The position numbers and the translations under genes were made by a program. From Longimicrobiales bacterium (GTDB taxonomy: Bacteria; Gemmatimonadota; Gemmatimonadetes; Longimicrobiales; Gaopeijiaceae): a stretch of 46,582 bases of DNA. Positions 41,562 to 46,582 of this stretch are shown piece after piece. The first letter of the stretch is position 1. Each line of letters begins with the position of its first letter. The notes below the pieces were generated by a model. The model saw nothing but the letters and a program-made list of their open reading frames with translations. It had not been told where the DNA came from and did not search any database. The stretch lies in contig JANQNV010000142.1 of assembly GCA_028279425.1 (NCBI GenBank), positions 1-46,582 of the forward strand. Direction: 5' to 3'.

Positions 41562-43406
41562 ATGTCCGTTCGAAATATCGCCATCATCGCCCACGTCGAT
41601 CACGGCAAAACGACGCTCGTCGACCAGATGTTCCGCCAAGCCGGGGTGTTCCGCGACAACCAGGCGGTCGAGGAGCGGGTGATGGACTCGAATCCGCTCG
41701 AGAAGGAGCGTGGGATCACGATCCTCGCCAAGAACACGGCGGTGACCTGGGGCGACACGAAGATCAACATCGTCGATACCCCTGGCCACGCAGACTTCGG
41801 AGGCGAGGTGGAGCGGATCCTGCGCATGGTCGACGGCGTGGTGATCCTGGTCGACTCGGCCGAGGGGCCGATGCCGCAGACGCGCTTCGTCACACGGAAG
41901 GCGCTCGAACTCGGCCTTCTCCCGCTCGTGGTCGTGAACAAGGTGGATCGCACCGACGCGCGGGTGCACGAGGTTCACGACGAGGTGCTCGAGCTGTTCA
42001 TGGATCTGGAGGCCAACGACGAACAGCTCGATGCACCGTTCCTGTACGCCTCGGGACGCGACGGATGGGCTTCGACCGACCCGGAGGTGCAGACCGACAG
42101 CCTCGACGTGCTGTTCGATACGATCGTGCGGCACGTGCCCGCCCCCGATGTCGATCCCGACGGGCCGTTCCAGATGCTGATTTCGACCCTCGACTACTCG
42201 AGCTACGTCGGGAGGATCGCGATCGGTCTGATCGAACGCGGGTGGGTGAAGGTCGGCGACAGGGTGGCGTTGCTCCCTCTCGGTGACGCGGGGCGCCTCG
42301 ACGACCCCGGCGAGGCGGAGTTCTCCCGGGTCGCGAAGCTCTACACCTTCGACGGCCTCGAGCGCATCGACGTGAACGAGGCGACGGCGGGTGATATCGT
42401 CGCGCTGGCGGGTCTGGATGGCGTCGAAATCGGCAAGACCGTCACCGACCCCGAACACCTCGATCGCCTGCGCGGGATCGCGGTCGAAGAGCCGACCCTC
42501 TCGGTCGACTTCACCGTCAACAACTCGCCGTTCGCCGGGCAGTCCGGGAAGTTCGTGACGACTCGGCAGGTCCGCGATCGCCTCTTCAAGGAGCTCGAGC
42601 GCAACGTCGCCCTGCGGGTCGAAGAGACCGAGCAGCCCGACACCTTCACGGTACACGGTCGCGGCGAACTCCACCTCACCATCCTGATGGAGACGATGCG
42701 TCGCGAGGGGTACGAGTTCCAGGTGTCGCGGCCGCGCGTGCTGACCCGCAAGGACGGCGCGGGCGGCGTCCAGGAGCCCTACGAGGAGGCGGTCGTCGAG
42801 GTCCCGTCGAGTATGGTCGGGACCGTGATCGAGAAGATGGGGCCTCGCAAGGCGGAGATGGTCGAGATGAAGCCCATGGGCGACTCCGGCACCACCCGGC
42901 TCCGATTCAAGGTTCCCGCTCGTGGATTGTTCGGGTACCGGTCGGAGTTCCTGACCGACACCCGGGGCGAGGGGATTCTCCACCACACCTTCGCCGAGTG
43001 GGGGCCGTGGGCGGGCCCGCTGCGGGGCCGGTCGCGCGGCGTTCTCGTGGCGGATCGCGAGGGGGTGGCCGTCGGCTTCGCGCTCTTCAACCTCCAGGAA
43101 CGGGCCACGATGATGGTGAGTCCGGGCGACCCCGTGTACACCGGCATGGTGGTCGGCGAGAACTCGCGCCAGGACGACATGGACGTCAACGTCACGAAGG
43201 AAAAGAAGTTGACGAACATGCGCACTACGTCGTCGGACGAGAACATCAAGCTCGAGACGCCGCGGAAGCTCACGCTCGAACTCGCGCTCGAGTTCATCGA
43301 GGAGGACGAGTTGATCGAGGTGACGCCGGGGGGGATCCGCATCCGCAAGCGGATCCTCGACATCAATCAGCGGCGCAAGGACCAGAAGCGACGCGCACAG
43401 GGCTGA
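41562..43406 (+). CDS. typA: Ribosome-associated GTPase BipA/TypA
   Basis: 614 residues, the full length of BipA. GTPase motifs: G1 AHVDHGKTT (10-18), switch I/G2 [13 protein letters not shown]3 [17 protein letters not shown]4 VVNKVDR. Domains II and III follow, with [24 protein letters not shown] split over a conserved stretch, then [11 protein letters not shown]. The BipA-specific C-terminal domain reads [44 protein letters not shown] and [13 protein letters not shown]. It is a translational GTPase that assists 50S assembly and stress adaptation. ATG 41562 begins exactly at the conserved [15 protein letters not shown]; the in-frame extension upstream is non-coding. Confidence 0.97.
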   Translation: MSVRNIAIIAHVDHGKTTLVDQMFRQAGVFRDNQAVEERVMDSNPLEKERGITILAKNTAVTWGDTKINIVDTPGHADFGGEVERILRMVDGVVILVDSAEGPMPQTRFVTRKALELGLLPLVVVNKVDRTDARVHEVHDEVLELFMDLEANDEQLDAPFLYASGRDGWASTDPEVQTDSLDVLFDTIVRHVPAPDVDPDGPFQMLISTLDYSSYVGRIAIGLIERGWVKVGDRVALLPLGDAGRLDDPGEAEFSRVAKLYTFDGLERIDVNEATAGDIVALAGLDGVEIGKTVTDPEHLDRLRGIAVEEPTLSVDFTVNNSPFAGQSGKFVTTRQVRDRLFKELERNVALRVEETEQPDTFTVHGRGELHLTILMETMRREGYEFQVSRPRVLTRKDGAGGVQEPYEEAVVEVPSSMVGTVIEKMGPRKAEMVEMKPMGDSGTTRLRFKVPARGLFGYRSEFLTDTRGEGILHHTFAEWGPWAGPLRGRSRGVLVADREGVAVGFALFNLQERATMMVSPGDPVYTGMVVGENSRQDDMDVNVTKEKKLTNMRTTSSDENIKLETPRKLTLELALEFIEEDELIEVTPGGIRIRKRILDINQRRKDQKRRAQG

Positions 43407-43419
43407 CCGGCCGCGTGGG

Positions 43420-44331
43420 TCACCCCTTCAGGTCGGCCGACCTCACCCGGGCGTAGTGGGCTTCGAACGATAGGGTCGGTTGGGCCCCCTCTTCGGATTG
43501 GGTCCACGACCGAAGCGTCATGATGTCGGCGTTCCAGGACCGCTCGTGCGAGACGGTGCCTCCGGGACCGGGCCCCTCCACCCGCAACAGCCTGCCCTCC
43601 CAGCCTCCGCGGAAGACGGCTTGGGTGGTGCCTCCGCTGACGAAGCCGTACTGCACCACCTCTCCGGAGAAGCCGTCCCAGATCAGCAGCGTCAGGCCGC
43701 GGCGGCGCACCACGCCCTCGACTTCGCGGCGGTGTTCGATCAGAAGAGCCGTGTCGCCCATGACCGATCGCACCTCGACCAGTCCTCGCGCGATGAGGCC
43801 TCGGGGTGCCCAGGGAGCCGGGAAGATGTGCTCTTCACCCTCCCACAGGCCGACCAGTTCGACGATCGCCGGTGAGTGGACGTCGGGTTCCTCGAGGTCG
43901 ACCGCCCGGGTCTCTTCCTGGGGCCAGATCTCTTCCCAGTTGCCCTTGTCCCAGTCGCGGGCGCGGAGATCGGCGTCGAGCGCGGCGCTGAGCGCACCGA
44001 GGAACGCATCGGGGGTCCACGGTTTCGAGAGCGTCGATGTCGCCCCGTATTCCTCGGCCAGGTCGAGCTGATCGGCGGCCACCCCCGAGGCGGCGATGAT
44101 CGGCGCCGTGGGATCGGACTCCTTCAGCGCCTTGATGAGGCGCAGGCCGTTCAACTTCGGCATCGCGAGATCGGTGACGACCACGTCGATGTCGAGCCCC
44201 GGCCGCTTGAAGATTTCCAGCGCGCTTTCGCCGTCGCCCGCGAACAGCACCCGGTGACCGTAGGGCTCCAGGACCTCGCGCGCGAAGATGCGCTCGACTT
44301 CGTCGTCGTCGACGAACAGGATCGTCGCCAT
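43420..44331 (-). CDS. Response regulator with an uncharacterised C-terminal effector domain
   Basis: 303 residues. The receiver (1-125) has acidic residues D8-D10, phospho-site D54 (VVTDLAMPKLNGLRLIKAL), S82 and K103 (LSKPW). From about residue 140 on there is no DNA-binding domain. Instead there is a beta-rich region: IVELVGLWEGEEHIFPAPW, LIARGLVEVRSVMGDTALLI, RRRGLTLLIWDGFSGEVVQY, QAVFRGGWEGRLLRVEGPGP and SFEAHYARVR. This resembles DUF1579-like lipocalin-type domains used for small-ligand or activity readouts; that link is a guess. ATG 44329-44331 overlaps the stop of the preceding regulator by one base. The receiver is a close paralogue of that neighbour. Confidence 0.88.
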   Translation of the reverse strand: MATILFVDDDEVERIFAREVLEPYGHRVLFAGDGESALEIFKRPGLDIDVVVTDLAMPKLNGLRLIKALKESDPTAPIIAASGVAADQLDLAEEYGATSTLSKPWTPDAFLGALSAALDADLRARDWDKGNWEEIWPQEETRAVDLEEPDVHSPAIVELVGLWEGEEHIFPAPWAPRGLIARGLVEVRSVMGDTALLIEHRREVEGVVRRRGLTLLIWDGFSGEVVQYGFVSGGTTQAVFRGGWEGRLLRVEGPGPGGTVSHERSWNADIMTLRSWTQSEEGAQPTLSFEAHYARVRSADLKG

Positions 44332-44747
44332 CAGGCGCTGGCCTTGCGGGCAGCCCAGCCGGGCACGACGCGAGAGCGCGACTCGCGCTCTTCGAGGAGC
44401 GCGTTCAGGGCGCGCAGGAACTCTTCGGGATCCCACGGCTTGTAGAACGCACCGTCCACCCCGTATCGGCGGGCGAGGTCGAGCTGGTCGGCGTTCTTGC
44501 CGGAGGCCGCGAGAATCAGCGCCCTCGGATCGAGCTCCCGGAGTCGCTGGATCAATCGGAGTCCGTTGAGCCTCGGCATGGCCAGGTCGGTCACCACGGC
44601 GTCGATGTACATCCCCTCCCGGTCGTAGATGCGGAGGGCCTCGACCCCGTCGCCGGCCGCCACCATCTCGTGCCCGCCCATCGACAGAACCTCGCGCGCG
44701 AACAGCTGCTCGAGCTCGTCGTCGTCGACAAAGAGGATTCTGGCCAT
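44331..44747 (-). CDS. Single-domain response regulator
   Basis: 138 residues, a stand-alone receiver. Acidic residues D8-D10, phospho-site D54 in VVTDLAMPRLNGLRLIQRL, S82 (LILAASGKN) and K103 (FYKPW) are all present. It is very like the receiver of the next gene: ILFVDDDE, FAREVL, VVTDLAMP, LNGLRLI, ADQLDLA and YG recur in register, so the two arose by tandem duplication. It has no output domain, so it probably acts in a phosphorelay or by protein contact. No kinase is adjacent; the hybrid kinase at 4871-7750 is a possible but unsupported partner. Confidence 0.92.
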   Translation of the reverse strand: MARILFVDDDELEQLFAREVLSMGGHEMVAAGDGVEALRIYDREGMYIDAVVTDLAMPRLNGLRLIQRLRELDPRALILAASGKNADQLDLARRYGVDGAFYKPWDPEEFLRALNALLEERESRSRVVPGWAARKASA

Positions 44748-44843
44748 CGGGGGGGACTCCAGATGTATGGCGCACTACTGGTTTTCTCGAGGATCGACCC
44801 CTTCGAGATCGAACTTGAAGGATCGTGGAGTCGATCGGGCGGG

Positions 44844-44859
44844 GGCTCCTTCGGGAGCC
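44844..44859 (+). promoter_or_regulatory. UUCG-tetraloop hairpin before the aminotransferase gene
   Basis: GGCTCC, loop TTCG, GGAGCC: a perfect six-base-pair stem with an extra-stable tetraloop, ending 21 bases before the GTG start. It lies just upstream of the Shine-Dalgarno-like TAGGGG. It could shape the leader or end the upstream transcript. Confidence 0.45.
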
Positions 44860-44880
44860 GCTCTCGGGGTAGGTTAGGGG

Positions 44881-46020
44881 GTGACCACCGACCTGACCCC
44901 GGCCCTCGAGCCGGGACGCTTCTTCCTACCGGGACCCACCGAGGTGCGGCCCGAGGTGCTCGACGCCCAGGTCGAGCCCCTCTTCGGGCATCGCAGCGAC
45001 GCGGCGCGCGAGCTGGTGGCGGCGGTCGAGCGAGGGCTTCGACCCCTGTTCGGGACGGAGCGCTCCGTCCTGATCGGCACGATGTCGGCGACGGGCTTCA
45101 TGGAGGCGGCCGTTCGAAGCGGCGTGCGCCGCAAGGTGCTGTGTATCGTCAACGGCGCCTTCAGCGGCCGGTTCGCGGAGATCTGTCGTGCGTGCGGGCG
45201 CGATGTCGTGGTGGTCGATCTTCCGTGGGGCGCTGCGGTGGATCCGGGGTGGGTGGACGACCACCTGTCGCAGGGTGGGTTCGATGCGGTCACCGTCGCC
45301 CATTCGGAGACGTCGACGGGTGCCCTCAACCCGATCGCGGCGCTGGGCGAGGTCGTCGGCGGATACTCCGATGTGCTGCTCCTCGTCGACTCGGTCACGG
45401 GGGTGGGTGGGGCCGAGATGGCCGCCGACCGATGGGGGCTGGACATGGTGCTGACCGGCTCGCAAAAGGCGTTGGCAATGCCGCCGGGGCTGGCCTTCGC
45501 GGTGGCGTCGACGCGGCTTCTCGAACGTGCCGATACGCTCCCGGATCGCGGCTTCTACCTCGACCTCGTGCGCTACGCGCGCTACGCCGAGTCCAACCAG
45601 ACGCCGACGACGCCGGCGCTGACCTTACTGACGGCGGCGAAGGTCCAGGCCGATCGGATCCGCCGGGAGACCGTCGCGACGCGGTGGGAGCGACACCTGC
45701 GCATGGCCGCGCGCTGCCACGCCTGGGTCGAGGAGATGCGCGACGAGCGTGGCGCGCAGGTGTCGATTCTGGCGCCTGCGGGCGCTCGTTCGCCCACGGT
45801 GACCTGCGTGGTTCTCCCGGAGGGGCGATCCGGCCCCGAGGTGGTCGGCGCGATGCGACAGAAGGGATTCGTGATCGGTGCCGGCTACGGGAAGCTGAAG
45901 TCCCGCACGATCCGGATCGGCCACATGGGCGACCACACGATCGACGAACTCGACGAGCTGTTGGCCGTCCTCGGTGGGGAACTCGAAGGTCCGGGTGGCG
46001 GCGGGGTCGGCGGCGCGTGA
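44881..46020 (+). CDS. Class V aminotransferase (alanine/serine-glyoxylate aminotransferase type)
   Basis: 379 residues from a GTG start with TAGGGG directly upstream. PLP fold-type I class V features: FFLPGPTEVRPEVLDAQVEP with FGHRSD at the N-terminus, TMSATGFMEAAVR, VNGAFSGRFAEI, VAHSETSTGALNP, cofactor aspartate D170 in LLLVDSVTGVGG and the Schiff-base lysine K196 in LTGSQKALAMPPG. The C-terminal RTIRIGHMGDHT contains the substrate-carboxylate arginine. It moves amino groups between serine, alanine or aspartate and glyoxylate or pyruvate; the exact pair is not resolved. The stop overlaps the GTG of the MutS-related gene by four bases. Confidence 0.93.
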   Translation: MTTDLTPALEPGRFFLPGPTEVRPEVLDAQVEPLFGHRSDAARELVAAVERGLRPLFGTERSVLIGTMSATGFMEAAVRSGVRRKVLCIVNGAFSGRFAEICRACGRDVVVVDLPWGAAVDPGWVDDHLSQGGFDAVTVAHSETSTGALNPIAALGEVVGGYSDVLLLVDSVTGVGGAEMAADRWGLDMVLTGSQKALAMPPGLAFAVASTRLLERADTLPDRGFYLDLVRYARYAESNQTPTTPALTLLTAAKVQADRIRRETVATRWERHLRMAARCHAWVEEMRDERGAQVSILAPAGARSPTVTCVVLPEGRSGPEVVGAMRQKGFVIGAGYGKLKSRTIRIGHMGDHTIDELDELLAVLGGELEGPGGGGVGGA

Positions 46021-46582
46021 CCTCCACCCCGGAGCCGCGGGAGGCGTATCGACGGAGGTCGGAGCGCCACGGTGAGGTAAGAGGTGAGCTGGAGGCCGCG
46101 TCGAGACGTCTGGGCACCGTGCGCTTCTTCGTGTTCCTCGCGGCGCTCGCGCCGTGGGTCGTCGCCGAGTTCAGCGCCGCCGTGCCCGATGTGGTCGGAT
46201 GGGGCGCGGTTCCCCTCCTGCTCTTGTTCGGACTCCTCGTAGCGCGGCACCGCAAGCTCCGTGATCGGTTGGCCCGTGCCGTGGTGGCCGAGGAGTTGGC
46301 CAATCAAGGGATCGCGCGTCTCGACCGACGGTGGGACGACCTCCCCGACGACATCGACCCGCCGAAGGAGGCGGGAGCCGAGCATCGATGGGCTGCCGAT
46401 CTGGACGTGTACGGGCGAGCCTCGCTCCGCGCGCTGTTGGGGCCCACCCGCACGCCGATGGGGCGGGCCCGCCTCGACGCGTGGTTGACCGGCCCGGCCT
46501 CGAAGTCGGCCGGGCCGGCCAACCACGCGTCGAGGCGGGCCCGCCCCATCGGCGTGCGGGTGGGCCCCAACAGCGCGCGGAG
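46017..46582 (+). CDS. MutS-related membrane protein, N-terminal part (probably chimeric after about 46499)
   Basis: The start GTG 46017 overlaps the aminotransferase stop (GTGA). The first 35 residues are charged, then a hydrophobic region with two helices (FFVFLAALAPWVVAEF and WGAVPLLLLFGLLVA). A linker rich in acidic and basic residues leads to HRWAADLDVYGRASL and RALLGPTRTPMGRARLDAWL, the start of the core in membrane-anchored MutS-like ATPases of unknown function. The Walker A region would lie beyond the window. From 46425 the sequence is part of a large inverted repeat, and residues encoded after about 46499 are the reverse complement of the preceding coding bases, so they should not be trusted. 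It is partial at the right edge. Confidence 0.75.
   Translation, partial: MTSTPEPREAYRRRSERHGEVRGELEAASRRLGTVRFFVFLAALAPWVVAEFSAAVPDVVGWGAVPLLLLFGLLVARHRKLRDRLARAVVAEELANQGIARLDRRWDDLPDDIDPPKEAGAEHRWAADLDVYGRASLRALLGPTRTPMGRARLDAWLTGPASKSAGPANHASRRARPIGVRVGPNSAR
46425..46582. repeat. 75-base near-perfect inverted repeat ending at the window edge
   Basis: Bases 46425-46499 are the reverse complement of 46508-46582 with a single mismatch (46488 against 46519); the centre is the eight bases TCGAAGTC. The left arm is MutS-like coding sequence. The arm reaches the last base of the window, so it may extend further. This is typical of a fold-back chimera at a contig end. Confidence 0.95.

Noticed and set aside
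46300-46582. A minus-strand MutS-like frame reading into the window from the right edge
   Set aside because: It is produced by the fold-back repeat copying the plus-strand coding bases, so it is not independent evidence of a second gene.

Overview
The window is about 46.6 kb of GC-rich DNA (hand counts of sampled lines give 65-70 %) packed with protein genes. No gene-free stretch exceeds about 265 bases, and I see no rRNA, tRNA, CRISPR array, insertion sequence or phage gene. The gene mix points to a free-living, respiring heterotroph, most likely of the phylum Gemmatimonadota: a SusC/SusD outer-membrane pair, CarboxypepD-reg TonB receptors, an ADOP-type ABC permease behind a PadR regulator, a sortilin-like Asp-box propeller protein, six-bladed propeller lipoproteins and many exported hydrolases. 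The phylum is inferred from gene content only; there is no marker-gene alignment behind it.

Layout. 1-1434 (minus): a class IV-type HDAC-fold deacetylase overlapping the start of a PLP-dependent D-cysteine desulfhydrase that runs off the left edge. 1453-4826 (plus): a TonB-dependent receptor and a lipoprotein, translationally coupled. 4871-9059 (minus): DtxR-family regulator, uridine kinase and a four-PAS hybrid histidine kinase, chained by 4-base overlaps. 9196-9878 (plus): ApaG and a 62-residue protein, facing a six-hairpin-glycosidase-like gene. 11665-16521 (plus): a tight four-gene operon of GGT-like hydrolase, D-aminoacylase, deoxyhypusine-synthase-like enzyme and an unknown protein. 16532-19048 (minus): two propeller lipoproteins, the second visibly lower in GC. 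19214-23825 (minus): Rieske protein, cytochrome b fused to a dihaem cytochrome c, a two-RCK channel-like protein and a GDPD lipoprotein.

24039-30407 (plus): a plug-only CarboxypepD-reg protein, a PKD-like lipoprotein and the SusC/SusD pair, with a clear promoter before and a strong bidirectional terminator after. 30541-32740: a lipoprotein, an exported methyltransferase and a VOC protein. 32815-35967: the Asp-box propeller protein. 35984-39682 (minus): PadR, ADOP permease and a small exported protein. 39834-41302 (minus): a membrane protein and an NmrA-family protein. 41562-43406 (plus): BipA/TypA. 43420-44747 (minus): two tandem response regulators. 44881-46582 (plus): a class V aminotransferase and the start of a MutS-related membrane protein, whose sequence folds back on itself in a 75-base inverted repeat reaching the last base of the window. 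That fold-back looks like an assembly artefact.

The strongest candidate for unusual biology is the 11665-16521 operon: an exported GGT-like enzyme lacking the usual substrate-binding arginine, an exported D-aminoacylase, and a deoxyhypusine-synthase homologue with its lysine intact although bacteria lack the eukaryotic target. Next are the dihaem cytochrome b-c fusion co-transcribed with a channel-like protein that has a non-canonical pore loop, and the methyltransferase carrying a lipoprotein signal.
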